In this document: piece by piece, positions 54,106 through 64,000 of the stretch
Numbering within the stretch: the first letter of the stretch is position 1
How the letters are laid out: the number at the start of each line of letters is the position of its first letter
The notes under the pieces: generated by a model
Told to the model about the DNA's origin: nothing
Databases searched by the model: none
What the model saw: the letters and a program-made list of their open reading frames with translations, nothing else
Source of the DNA: Rhynchopus euleeides
Taxonomy: Eukaryota; Euglenozoa; Diplonemea; Diplonemida; Diplonemidae
Direction: 5' to 3'
Length of the DNA stretch: 64,000 bases
Assembly (NCBI GenBank): GCA_963210315.1
Contig: OY723298.1
Span: 806,001-870,000, forward strand
Position numbers and translations under genes: made by a program

Positions 54106-55889
54106 GTCCTTGTGATGACAATTTATCGTCACATCGGTGGAGTCCGTGCCACACTCAAAACGCAGCCCAACTCACATCCAATCTGAGTGGAGGTCAGAAA
54201 GCAAGGCGGGCTTTGTAGAAGTTGCAAAGGCCAGTCCCACCCTGAGCTGGCTCTCAGGATAACGGAACATCATGCATCAACTGGCTAATGCCCGGAGCGC
54301 GAGGGCGCGAAGCGCCCGAGCAAATTTTTTTTAGGGGCCTTTTTTGCAAGAAATTTATCGCCCACAGAAATTTTGGAGGTGGGCGATTAGCGGAAGCCCT
54401 GGAGATGTGCAAAAGAAGAGGGACGCAAATTTTCCAAGATGTTATGAAGAGGATCCACCACGTGTCAGAAATACAGAAAGGAGCATGCCAAATGTGCCCT
54501 CATCGGGGCACCGCCAGTGCTTTGAATGGTGTGATCATAGGGGGGTTCTGTGCCAGTTCTGTGCCGGTTCTGTGCCAGGTCTGTGCCAGATCTGGGGGGC
54601 TTCATGACCACACCATTGAATGGGCATTTAACTCGGCTCTCGTGGCTGGGTCTGTGCGCATCAGGCGGGAAAGACGTGTGTCTGTCTCCTCCGGCAAGGT
54701 GTGTCTGAATCTATGCGCTCCGTCCCTGTGTGAAGATGCAGTGCTCTTCTGCGTTGAACCACCTACAGCAAAGGCCGGAAAACGGCAAAAAGGCTTACGG
54801 GGTCCAAATTAAGAATCCATAGTGCCGGGCCTGCCAGTGCGATCACGGAAATGTACCAGCCACTAACGTTACTTCCCCGGCTGAGTGATCTCTCCCAGAC
54901 AGTTCGACTTGCTGGCCGACTGGAGAAGTGCATCGCAAGATGGCGCCCCACGTCTCCATCGGTGAGGCGCGCTGCTGTGTTCCAATCTTGATGCAGTCCA
55001 CCTATTATTGTTAGAAATAGGCGAAAGGTTGCCAGAGGTTGCCGAAGAGCGAAGCCCCTGTCTTCTGAATATGCTGCCGTGTGCTGTATTGCACGGGTAG
55101 GGCGAGCAATGAATGTGGCTCGCGCGCCGAGCGGAGGTAAAATAAATAAGACATGAAATCGCAAGGAATGTGGCTCGCGCGCCAAGCGGAGGTAAAATGA
55201 ATAAGACATGAAATGAAAAAATGGCTCTGGTAAGAACAGCCAGTGCTTGCTGCCAAAATCCGGGCCAACAAAACAGCAACTCCCCCCCCATCCTTTGCTG
55301 CGGAAGGGGGGGGGGAGGGGGTGCTGCCTTTTGCTACGCTGCCCGGTATCCTTTCTGACACTGACAGGAATCCTGTTGTGGCAAAAGCAAAATATGCAAG
55401 GCGGTGACTGAATCGCATGAGATAACTTCATGCCTTGCCAGTGATCGCCCACGAAAAAATCAGGGAAATGAAAAATACAGGAAATGAACTGGGACCAGCG
55501 TTCTCAGGGTAGTGAGGCATCTGGTTTGTCGGCAAGCCACAACCCTCATTCGAGAACTGATCAAGACGAGTTCAATTTTCGCACTCGGTTCGGGATCCAG
55601 CACACAATGACACGCACGAGCACACTGAGGCAGCCTCTGTCAGGTCCGCCTCTGGATGGAGGCATCACCATTCGACGAAGGGAGTCACACACAGCCGGCG
55701 TTTCCCTCCTGACTCCAGCCACGCTGTGTGTGCGGATCAACAAAATGCAAAGAGTGGCGAATAAGACCTCTCAGCTTCCTTGTTTGGTTCAAGAAGAGTC
55801 CTGCGCACCTCAGTTGCACCTCCGTTTGCCAAAACATGACCGTTCCGTGCGGGGGTATTTCCTGCGGGGTATATAACACACTCTGGCCA
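54106..55889. other. Intergenic with tandem repeats, no supported gene
   Basis: TTCTGTGCC(A/G) is repeated about five times at 54546-54593. A 56-bp unit containing AATGTGGCTCGCGCGCC is duplicated at 55108-55213. A 229-codon minus-strand frame (54763-55452) spans that duplication but shows no motif; I regard it as chance. A GC hairpin (GAGGGCGCGAAGCGCCC) lies at 54301-54317. Confidence 0.5.
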
Positions 55890-57473
55890 CTACAGGACAA
55901 AATCAGGAAGGATCCCTTTCTCAGGCTTGAGAGAATCCTTGCTTTTCCGCACACGCTGACCACGAACGTCCACTCTCCCTCTGACAGAAAGCTGTTGGCG
56001 CGGCGGTGTTGGGACGTTGAACATTGCCTCCAAGTTGTCAACAGTTGAACGCCGCCTGCGGCTTGAGGAGGAAGCCCTCTGACCGCCACTCCTGCACCGT
56101 GTCGCCACCCTGACTTGCTCAGAAACACGCTCGTACCTTCTCCGCGCGAGGAATTGACGGGCAATGCGTTGCACCTTCACAATCGCCTTCAGCACACTGG
56201 GATCCACTGGCTCTGGCCCCGATCTGCGCTGCTGCCGAAACACGCGGGTGTTCTTCTTCGGCGATACCGAGGCCATACGGGGCCCTGACGGCGGCGGAGG
56301 CGACGGTGTGTTCCCACTCTGCAGTGCCGTCGTCGCAGATCTCTGGGGTTGCGGAGGACGCGGGGACGACACCGACAGCGGCACCGCCGTCGCCACCCTG
56401 TGCCCCTCCTCGGGGCACCCCGCCACCGGCGACATCGCAGGGTTCGACTCCTCCGTCTCGCTGTCACTGCTGTACACCTCCTGCACGGTGTCATTCACAC
56501 GGCACTTCATGAAAGCCTCCGCCGGAGTCAGCTTGCGACCCCCCCTGGACAGCACCTTCTCCGTCGCAGGCTGCTGAGCGCTTGTCGGCACGGCTAGCGC
56601 CACCTCCGACAAGGGAGCCACACACATGCCCCTCCCAGAGGTTTCGGAAGGGTCTGGCACCTCGAGGCCCCCATGCAGGACACGGCGGGTCTTGATCCCC
56701 CTGAAGATGCTCTGGATCTTCAGGGCTGCGACAGACTCGATGTGGTGCATGATGTACTGCATCTGCTGCTGCTGCGCCTTGCATGCGAGGGACTCGCGCT
56801 TCTTCAGTATCTCCATCTTCCTGTCCTCCGCCTTCTTCCGGTGCTGAGCGCGGAGCTCCGCTAGGTGCACACACTTCCGCGTGCGATACCCCCGAAAGAG
56901 AGACTGGATCATAATCGCTGCAGCCTTCTGGCGAATATCCACACACACCGATGCCTGTGAGCGCCTCCCTGAGCTTCGGAGAGACATGAATTCATTCATC
57001 TCTTGGGTGGAAAATCGGCTGGTGCTCGCTAGCCTGCGCCTGTCAGAGCTGCCGTTGGTGTCTGCCCAGCGAACGGAGAATCTGCGGGTAGACCTCCTGA
57101 ACGGCCCACTGTTGACCGGACCTTGGTTAATGCTGGTGAGGAGGGGGTCCCTCTGTCTTGGCCTGGCGCGCCTCGAGTCCGACATCTGCTCCTCGCCACG
57201 CGGGCTGAACGAGGAAGTCACGGGGCTCTTCAACGGGGAAGTCACCGACGGGGGGGTCTCACTCCCCGACGCCGACAGCTCCGACGCACGCGACTCCGAC
57301 GTCTCCGACACCTCGAGCAACTTGAACACGGGGGAGGGCGACCCCGAGGGGCTCAGGGCAAGGGTCTTGGGGCTCCCATCGTGCTGGAAGGCACGGAAGG
57401 ACCCAGGGCGAAAGGGGCTGAAGGGAGGGGATGATATGGGCGGAGATATGGATGAGGACTCTGGCGATCTCAT
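55890..57473 (-). CDS. Three-IQ-motif (calmodulin-binding) protein (527 aa)
   Basis: Intronless frame from the ATG at 57473. The open frame extends 15 codons further, but a near-perfect 3' splice site (CTAAAC...TTGTCTTCTGCAG) lies between, so 57473 is the probable start. The N-terminal 170 residues are Ser/Pro-rich. IQ motifs follow: AAAIMIQSLFRGYRTRK (about residues 184-200), AALKIQSIFRGIKTRRV (about 249-265), and a more divergent VKVQRIARQFLARRRYERV (about 432-450). A charged helix (QHRKKAEDRKMEILKKRES) links the first two. Each fits IQxxxRGxxxR or its relaxed form and would bind calmodulin or a centrin-like light chain. The C-terminus is basic. No motor, kinase or GAP domain is present, so the partner and pathway are unknown. 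Confidence 0.85.
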   Translation of the reverse strand: MRSPESSSISPPISSPPFSPFRPGSFRAFQHDGSPKTLALSPSGSPSPVFKLLEVSETSESRASELSASGSETPPSVTSPLKSPVTSSFSPRGEEQMSDSRRARPRQRDPLLTSINQGPVNSGPFRRSTRRFSVRWADTNGSSDRRRLASTSRFSTQEMNEFMSLRSSGRRSQASVCVDIRQKAAAIMIQSLFRGYRTRKCVHLAELRAQHRKKAEDRKMEILKKRESLACKAQQQQMQYIMHHIESVAALKIQSIFRGIKTRRVLHGGLEVPDPSETSGRGMCVAPLSEVALAVPTSAQQPATEKVLSRGGRKLTPAEAFMKCRVNDTVQEVYSSDSETEESNPAMSPVAGCPEEGHRVATAVPLSVSSPRPPQPQRSATTALQSGNTPSPPPPSGPRMASVSPKKNTRVFRQQRRSGPEPVDPSVLKAIVKVQRIARQFLARRRYERVSEQVRVATRCRSGGQRASSSSRRRRSTVDNLEAMFNVPTPPRQQLSVRGRVDVRGQRVRKSKDSLKPEKGILPDFVL

Positions 57474-57501
57474 GGGAATGACATTGCCTGTGTATGGGCT
57501 G

Positions 57502-57545
57502 CTGCAGAAGACAACCATTGTTTAGTTGGGGTGGGGGGGCGGACA
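57502..57545 (-). promoter_or_regulatory. 3' splice-site signal upstream of the IQ-protein start
   Basis: Minus strand: a C-rich pyrimidine tract, the branch-like word CTAAAC, then TTGTCTTCTGCAG, ending 29 bases before the ATG at 57473. It is either the acceptor of a 5' untranslated intron or of a spliced leader. Confidence 0.55.
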
Positions 57546-58170
57546 AACGGAGAGGAAGGAGGGGCGGTAACGCAGGGGCGGGTGTAGAAGAGAAGGAATT
57601 ATGCGACGGGCTCAGGAGCGCATCGAACGAGTGTAACAAGCGCCTGCAGAGTTTGGCGGTGGGTGGGTGTGAGTGGATGTTTGCTGCGTAACATTTGAGG
57701 ACATGCATCTTCCAGTAATAACCTCCCGCAGAGCTCCAGAGTTGGTGATTTCTACAAATTCTTGCTGGACTAGTGCCGCCGGAGAGCTCAGAGGAGCTAC
57801 CAGCTGCGCTGCTTCTTTGCAGTGGTTCATTCAGTCACCATCAACGAACTCAAACAAGCAGTGCTAACCCACGGCGAGGGGGAGGGCACTAGGGGGAGGT
57901 TCGAAACAGCCTGCTTGGCATCCCCAACTCATGTCCTCTCTGAATAACTCGTTCGTGCACGTCATACTGCCTCTTACAGATCACAGATGTCTAGTAGGGG
58001 AGGGGGGAGGGGGTGACTGGTCGAGAGTGAAGGTAAGGCAATTCTAACACCCTCTTGCAATGTTGGTCCTTTTGCACCACACCATGTCTAGTGGGGGGGG
58101 GTAGTGAAATCAAATGTGGGGGGGATCGAATGTGGGGGGGGGGGGGGCGGCTACATGCACGGTGGGATCT

Positions 58171-59173
58171 TGTAAATTTTACATGTAAAAATACCGATTT
58201 TTACATGTATTATACATGTATAATACTTGCATGTCAACTATTATACATGTATAATACATGTAAATGCCTGAAATATACATGTAAAATACATGTATATCAA
58301 GTAAAAATACATGTATACCGTAAACGGAAAAAGGGTGGACCGTAAAAATGTTCCAAGTTCCCAAAAAAAGGCCAAACGTTCCATCTTTTTTACGGTCCAC
58401 CATTTATTGGGACTGAATATGGAAAAGACAATGCGTTTTTCGCCCGCGGGCTGGTGGGTTGCGGGGCGCGGACTGCGGCCTCCACGCCGCAGACACCCAC
58501 ACGTAGGCCTCCCGACCTCCCAGCTTTGGACCCTCCCTCCACCACCGCAACCAACACCAGCAAGAGAAGCAAGTCCTCCCTGCGTGTGGAAAAGGCACGA
58601 TCACCACCACTCACCTCGAGACTCACCCACCACCACACCTCGAGAAGTGTAGTACCATGCAAGGAGCATTCCGGTAGAAGTAAAAGTAGAACCTGCTGCA
58701 CGAGCCCACAAAAGCAGCCACAGTACGGCAGGGCGCGCAGACAGAAGCTGAGACCACCGGGCTCCCTCCAGATGTAAATTCGTGAATCAGTGCCCGGAAA
58801 ATTCAGGGAAATCGTACTCCTTTAGTGTAGTACACCCTGCAGTAACTGTGGGAGAACAGTTCCCGGACGATGGTGAGCGCACACTCTGTGCTGAGGCCCT
58901 GTGGTGTTAATCCTGCAGCTTCAGTCGTACGATTTCCTTGGTTCCTTCGCGACTTCGTCGCGAAGGAACTCGTAAAAAAAACCGCCAAGTCCACGATCCC
59001 AACCGTAAAATAGGTGGACCGTAAAAATGTTCCAAGTTCCGGAAAAATCCCATTTGTTCCATCTTTTTTACGGTCCACCTATAGTACGGTTCACCTTTAT
59101 TACGGTCCACAATATTTCCGTTTACGGTAATACTTGCATGTCAACTACCGTATACGTAAATACCGTATAATTT
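58171..59173. mobile_element. Element with TACATGTA and ACGGTCCACC arrays
   Basis: The left array (58171-58320) is made of TACATGTA and TATTATACATGTATAATA words. The right array (59080-59173) uses TACGGTCCACC, TTTACGGTA and ACCGTATACG. A 70-bp quasi-palindrome starting GGTGGACCGTAAAAATGTTCC lies just inside each array (58335-58402 and 59014-59080). Left TACCGTAAACGGAAA (58316) is inverted at the right as TTTCCGTTTACGGTA (59116-59130). The word TACTTGCATGTCAACTA occurs directly at both sides (58222 and 59131). No target duplication found. Confidence 0.55.
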
Positions 59174-59264
59174 GGTGCCCCTGACGACCCCATATTGCGT
59201 AGTTTGTGCGTAGTGAAAAGGGGGGGGGGTCTCATTTTTTGATTTACTCAGCCATTCTCTGTCT

Positions 59265-59884
59265 CTATGCCGGGACCCCAAACTCAAGGAGTTCTTGCTG
59301 TTCCGGGGTCAGTGAGGGTGCAGGCGCTTCAGGTGCTGCAGGTGCTGCAGGTTCTTCAGGTGCTGCAGCGCTGGCAGCCTTCGGTGCGGGTTTCGACGCA
59401 GTCTTTGCAGGTCTCTTTGGGGGTGCCCTTTGGCGCGGTGCCTGCTTCAGCTCGTCGGGTGGAAGCATCAACGCATCATTAAGCGGTGCCTGCTTCAGCT
59501 CCTCCGGGTGGAAGCGTCAACGCATCATTAAGGAAGAAGGAAGCACAGTTGCTACGCTTTTTTGCAGCTGCAGGAAACGACACCATACCCAACAACAATC
59601 CCCAGACCGTCGAGGGAGAGTGGGCGCCTGGATCCCGTGACACAGATCTCTAGTGCCGTTGTGATCCCCTCGGATAACGTCTCCTGGACGTTGTCAGCGG
59701 AGGTTGCCTGTGTGGCGGTGATCTCCGTATACCCCGCGGGATCCAGTGCCAGTAGCGCCTTCTTCAGCTTTTCGTCGACCCCTCGGCCGACGCTCTCCTT
59801 GATGTCAAGGGCCACCTTCAGGGTGGCACCTCGCAGCGCCCTGAAGGCTGTGATCGTATCATCATTCACAATCTCGAGGGTGTT
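59265..59884 (-). CDS. Probable gene, two open segments, Ala/Pro/Lys-rich tail
   Basis: The first segment, 59552-59884, reads NTLEIVNDDTITAFRALRG, VALDIKESVGRGVDEKLKKA and TEITATQATSADNVQETLSE, and stops after CKKA. A second frame, 59265-59471, gives LPPDELKQAPRQRAPPKRPA, then an Ala/Pro/Glu-rich stretch, and ends SLTPEQQELLEFGVPA. They may be two exons: the first segment has GTATGG near its end (about 59586), and GAAGCAG acceptors precede the second, but I could not find a join in phase. A 46-bp tandem duplication at 59440-59532 (GTGCCTGCTTCAGCTC twice) complicates the model. The first segment has no ATG at its edge, so an upstream exon is required. Family unknown. Confidence 0.45.
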
Positions 59885-60136
59885 CTACGCGGCTCCTGGA
59901 ACTCACTTCCTTCTCAGGTGTTTCTGGGCATGGGGCAACCTTGCCCAGGTGTTTCTGGAGTCCCGCCCCACATGTCGTGCGTTCTTTCGTACGGTGTATA
60001 GTGAGTTCTGGCAATAATTTTTTGCTCGGTCAGCGCAGTGCCTCCAGTCCTGTCTCAGTAGCCACACAGAAAGGGGGACCAAAAAAAACTGGGGGGGGAC
60101 CAAAAAGCGAGACCCCCCCCCCCCCCAGACAGAAAA

Positions 60137-63100
60137 ATGCCCAGAATTTCCAGATTTTTAAAATCTGCAGAATCTGAGAAATTCTGTAGAATTCTGCAGA
60201 TTCTGAGAATTCTGACAGATTCTGTCAGATTCTGGGGAATTCTGAGAATTCTGCCAGTGGCTTGTGGCCAACTAGCAGCAGCCTGGTATGACAGGGTAGT
60301 CATACACAGGCTATGTACAGGGTCGGCCTCGTCCTGGACCAGTCGTAGGCTACTGTTGGTTCTCAGGACTGGCCACCACTGCGCGGGTCAATTTTTTGAA
60401 AAGGGGGCCTTGACCAAAGGCAAACAGTTTTTGAGTTCTTGCACCACTTCATCTCGGGACTACTCTGATTGGATTCCTCGGATTCGTCGACACACTGTTT
60501 CAGAACTGTGCACTTCTCCATCCACACCGGCATCGGGTCACCCGCTGAATGCCGTGAGGGCCGAAGCCCAGGGTCAGATTTCGGTACAAGGCGATTAACA
60601 GGTCGTTGAGAGGTTCGCAAGTTTAAATGTACCTACAAAAGCTTCATGTACCCGTGATAGGGATTTAGTCATTGCTATAGGTGAAGATCAGAGCCCAGGC
60701 GGGATGTAAGACAGGGTGTCGCAGATGCAACAATGTCTCCAGAGCCACTTTGTATGCCTTTGTTCGGGATGCCCCTTCACCTGTCGCGCTTAGGTTCCGT
60801 CCAAGTTCGCCGATTCCAGTGCTTCAAGAGAGCACACAGTTCCTTCCCAGTAGTCTTCATCCTCGGTTCCGAATCATCGCAGTCCCTCGAATCCATGGTG
60901 CAGAACTAAATTCTCGAAAGGTGGTCAATGTTTTGAAAGGGGCCCGTGACCAGCGGAAATTGGAATTTTTGACCCAAACCTGCAAGTGTACTGTTGTTTA
61001 ACGTTGTCCAAAGCCCCTTGCGGTGTGACAGTACATTCGTTATGTGAATATCTGTCACATGGCTATGGCAACACAGACACAGGCAAGCTGGGGAGGCGTC
61101 GCGTCCGTCGAAAAGATCATTTCTGCACAACTACCGGCATCGCAGCTACGGTAGAAGTGACTGACCCTGTTCTTGTAATCTTGACGCTGGAAAATTCCAT
61201 TCGGAAATACCAAACACATCCACTGAAAGTGGATGGAATGGGCGTCAAGACCGTGATTTTTGGGGGAGTGGACTGCCCTGTATCGTGAACCCGCTGAGGG
61301 TACAAAATACAGAACAGGGAGGCACAGGTGCAGCACAACACAGGCAGGCAGGCAGGAAACAATGGGTGCAGGTCAGACAAAATGTTCGGTGTCAATCGGC
61401 TTGGTTTGGTTTGTAGGGATGATGCGGAACACACAACCCGCACCCAACCTCCAGATTCAGCCACTGTACCCATTTTCAACCTCCAGCCTGACGTACAAGA
61501 CGACCAGGCCGTGACGGACACTGTGTTGCCTAAAAGGCGTTGTTCTCACGGAGTATAGACGCAGTTCGTCCTCACACCTCAGCAAGATACTCACCCTAAC
61601 TCACCTAAAAAGGGTGGGAAACAGCAAGGTTTGGTAAACATCGTTCTTCTCAGCAGGTTGGCACAATTCATCCACACACGTTGTTTCGCTTCCTAACGCA
61701 TACATTGTCGTACCAGAGGGGGAAGCTCTTCAGTGCAGTCCCTCCGCATGTGTGGATTAACGGCCTCTGTGGTTAAAAATCACACAGTTTGTCTAGACAT
61801 CGCTTCAAGAATTCCGTACACCATAATCACCGTGACTTCTGTTTAAGTGAGTAGCTGGCTAAGGGGGGTGTCGCTAGTCACCCGTCCCGAAGGACTGCTG
61901 CCCTTATCCTTTTTTGGGGGGATTTCCCTCGAAAAATACTACGAGAAACACTTGGCCTCGATGATGTGAGTGTTGCATTCAATGCCATTGAACGTTTAAA
62001 AGACAAGGCGTTGTGTGTGCGCCAAACCCGGATGAACAAACCTCACGTGGTTTGGCTGATGAAGCTTGGTGTGAATGTGCGCACAGTCATAACAACAAGG
62101 CAAGGTAGATTGTGTTTGTCACCCAAAGCGCTGCCAACTATCTTTTTCACTGTGGGGGTCTCTTCGCTACGGGATGGTCGTCAGTGCACCTCGGTGTATT
62201 TGCTGTTGAAATAGTGAAAACTGACGAAGATTGACGAAGAATAACGACCAGCGAAGACCCCCTTGTGACAACCTTCTTGTGTGTGGTTTTGTCCCCCAAA
62301 AAGAGAACTCGTCCAGCCAGTGGGTCGTAACAAGCGACACTCACATCTTCCCATTTTGTAAGTTCAGCGTAGCCAACTCAGGAAACTTTTCACTGTGCGG
62401 ATCCTTGCGAACACTTCACACGCCCGGCAGGCTGGTGGGGTGTTCTGCGTTCGAAGAAGTTCGACTGTCGTTGCACCGTCACACCCCACTCACCCATCCC
62501 ACCCCGCCACCAGAGATCACACTCCAGAAGATGGGTTGCCCCTTTGCGGTGGTTTGAATGGTGGTGTCGAAAGCGATTCGCGCAAGATACTGAACGACGC
62601 ACAACACTTTTCACCCAGAAAAGGGGGGATTTGCCCTTCAATGAAAACCTGCCACACAGCCACTTAGGCCTTGCGATGCTCAAGTGCCGGTTGGACCCCT
62701 ATGTCCTTCAGGCCCCAAAGCAGGCAACGATATGGGATCAACCTCACAGGGGTGAACAACAGGGTGAACAAGGCACGGGTTTTAGTCTGATGACACACTG
62801 CAACCTCAAGGTGACTGGCGACACCTCTCCTACAGTCTGCGGCACGCTGCCGTGGCGACAAGGCTTCCTGACATGGGAGATCGCTGCGTGGATCAACGTG
62901 GCACCACCCGTGTGCTCGGCAGGTTGTTTCGGCACCTGCTTTCTCCGTGTCATGCTTTTCGTGAGCGTGTCAGGGATGTTGGCACACGCTGGGGAGGGTT
63001 TCACATGATGACATAACGTACATCAGAAGCACACACCCACGTGGCGCTGTCCTTGGCAGGACTTTGAAGTGCCGCCTTGATATCCTTGTTGGATAGAACC

Positions 63101-63428
63101 CTCATATCACACCCTCACTCAGCTGACGAAAACCGACCCTCGGGGCCAGTCTGCGATACCAGCACGCGAACCCAAATTGCAATGCGAAAACCTGAGATTT
63201 CTGGCTGATTTGGCCATGTACCCAGGTCCTCAGGAGCTAGATATTCGCGGGCCCATTTTAGGGCAACGAATGGGCTCAAAATTCATAAATTCCTTTGAAA
63301 ACGGGCCCAAATGACCAAAATAGCCCCACCCCCCAAAAAAAATTCGAAAAGGTCCCCCCCGCAGAATTTCTCAGAATTTTCCAGATTTCTCAGATTTTCC
63401 AGAATTTTCCAGATTTTCTCAGATTTTT
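60137..63428. mobile_element. Composite element with AGAATTCTG arrays (element C)
   Basis: Arrays of AGAATTCTG, AGATTCTG and AGAATTTTCC words lie at 60137-60258 and 63361-63428. I could not define terminal inverted repeats beyond the arrays. The interior is a patchwork of blocks found elsewhere: 60380-60430 and 61127-61340 with the nested element at 26.7-29.8 kb, 61960-62160 with 50.9-51.35 kb, 62664-63125 with element D, and 63275-63345 with the tails of elements A and B. A plus-strand frame at 60681-61001 has no recognised motif. Confidence 0.55.
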
Positions 63429-63459
63429 CTTTTTTTTTTTTAGGAGAGGGGGCCCGGTG

Positions 63460-63535
63460 CCTGCGCGCGTCCTGTCGTACTGTGGCTGCTTGGTGGGGCT
63501 AGCGCAGCAGGTTCTACTTTTGCTTCTACGGGCTC
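63460..63535. repeat. Diverged inverted match to 58668-58742
   Basis: GTACTGTGGCTGCTT and GCAGGTTCTACTTTTGCTTC here are matched on the opposite strand at 58668-58742 with scattered changes. The two outlie the AGAATTCTG element and lie inside the TACATGTA element respectively. Confidence 0.7.
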
Positions 63536-63717
63536 TTAGCACTGTAACATGAACTACACGAACAACAAAGCTCTAGGGCAAACAAACCGCGCACTGGCCG
63601 GGGTTGAGCTGCGTGGGGCTCCGTGCTGGCGGCATGAACAAGGGGCTGTAGGTAAGTCTACCATTCACAAGGGGCAGCCCGCTGGTGAGGGGAAAAGGGG
63701 GCGAGGTACACCACGGA

Positions 63718-63822
63718 CTAGTCGCCCGGACGACTAGTCGGGACGACGGGTGAAATGACGACGGGTGAAACGACGGGTGGCACCCGTCGGCACGACGGGT
63801 GAACCTGCTGAAACGACGGGTG
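63718..63822. repeat. Array of ACGACGGGTG words, probable end of another element
   Basis: The words CGACGGGTGAAACGACGGGTG (split by variants) and CACCCGTCG repeat across 100 bp, preceded by CGACTAGTCG palindromes. By analogy with the other arrays this is likely one terminus of an element continuing beyond the window or ending within the unassigned left flank. Confidence 0.45.
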
Positions 63823-64000
63823 TTCCAGCCATTTCCTGTTGATATGGGCCAATTTCCATTGAAAACTAGGGGAGTACCTTGCATGGCATCAGGTTATTTT
63901 TCACGCCGAGCTATCTTCCCTGCACAGACCCACCCCCCATTACTTTCCATTTACAATTCCTAGTTGGTGAAGGGGCTGCCCACCGGTGGACCACCAGGAG

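Noticed and set aside
54763-55452. 229-codon minus-strand frame
   Set aside because: It spans a 56-bp tandem duplication and has no recognisable domain; probably chance openness.
1-64000. LTR retrotransposon, LINE or reverse transcriptase
   Set aside because: I found no YxDD-type reverse transcriptase, integrase or long direct terminal repeats in any frame examined.

Overview
This window is nuclear DNA from a eukaryotic microbe (a protist). The protein genes are eukaryotic in type: an omega-amidase, a probable RNase P Rpp21/Rpr2 subunit, a B-box protein, an IQ-motif protein and a type II membrane protein. Three genes show clean, frame-preserving GT...AG introns with GTATGG/GTATGC-like donors. 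The DNA also carries very many G/C homopolymer runs and is dense in DNA transposons. I cannot name the species. Every host-like gene I can support lies on the minus strand, most coding regions are intronless, and most have a splice-acceptor-like AG just upstream of the start codon. That combination is reminiscent of unidirectional, possibly trans-spliced genomes (Euglenozoa such as diplonemids, or dinoflagellate/perkinsid relatives), but this is inference.

Layout of host genes, all on the minus strand, from left to right: a small basic protein (1460-1909); B-box protein (2650-5097); Rpp21-like RNase P subunit (10911-11819); two-exon small membrane protein (15605-16847); three-exon single-TM protein with a presequence-like N-terminus (20578-21531); NIT2-type omega-amidase (21886-22707); a partly resolved multi-exon gene (31926-32424); a protein with two alike C-terminal modules (38989-40158); a large type II membrane glycoprotein (45211-47859); a two-exon protein (51770-52325); a three-IQ-motif protein (55890-57473); and a probable gene at 59265-59884. 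No rRNA, tRNA, CRISPR array, LTR element or reverse transcriptase was recognised.

The space between genes is largely mobile DNA. Two elements are textbook: a PIF/Harbinger element with its DDE transposase and TAA target duplication (6354-8383), and a short hAT element with a perfect 8-bp duplication TGTAAAAC (41938-42706). The rest form a more unusual class. They are 1-5 kb elements whose ends are arrays of a short, often palindromic word that differs between elements: CCGGTAATACCCGG, GACCTGGTCATGACC, GGGTACCC, CCCGGGATCCCGGG, TTGTGATTTG, TTTAATACAG, AGAATTCTG, TACATGTA or GACGGGTG. Two copies of one family (36083-38062 and 48181-50284, in opposite orientation) have clear 6-bp target duplications (TTAAAC, TGATAC). 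Elements with different terminal arrays share the same internal blocks, as if interior and terminal modules were being exchanged. Two of these elements carry separate parts of a hAT-like transposase: a BED zinc-finger N-terminal part and a dimerisation-type C-terminal part. This element class is the best candidate for an undescribed system in the window.
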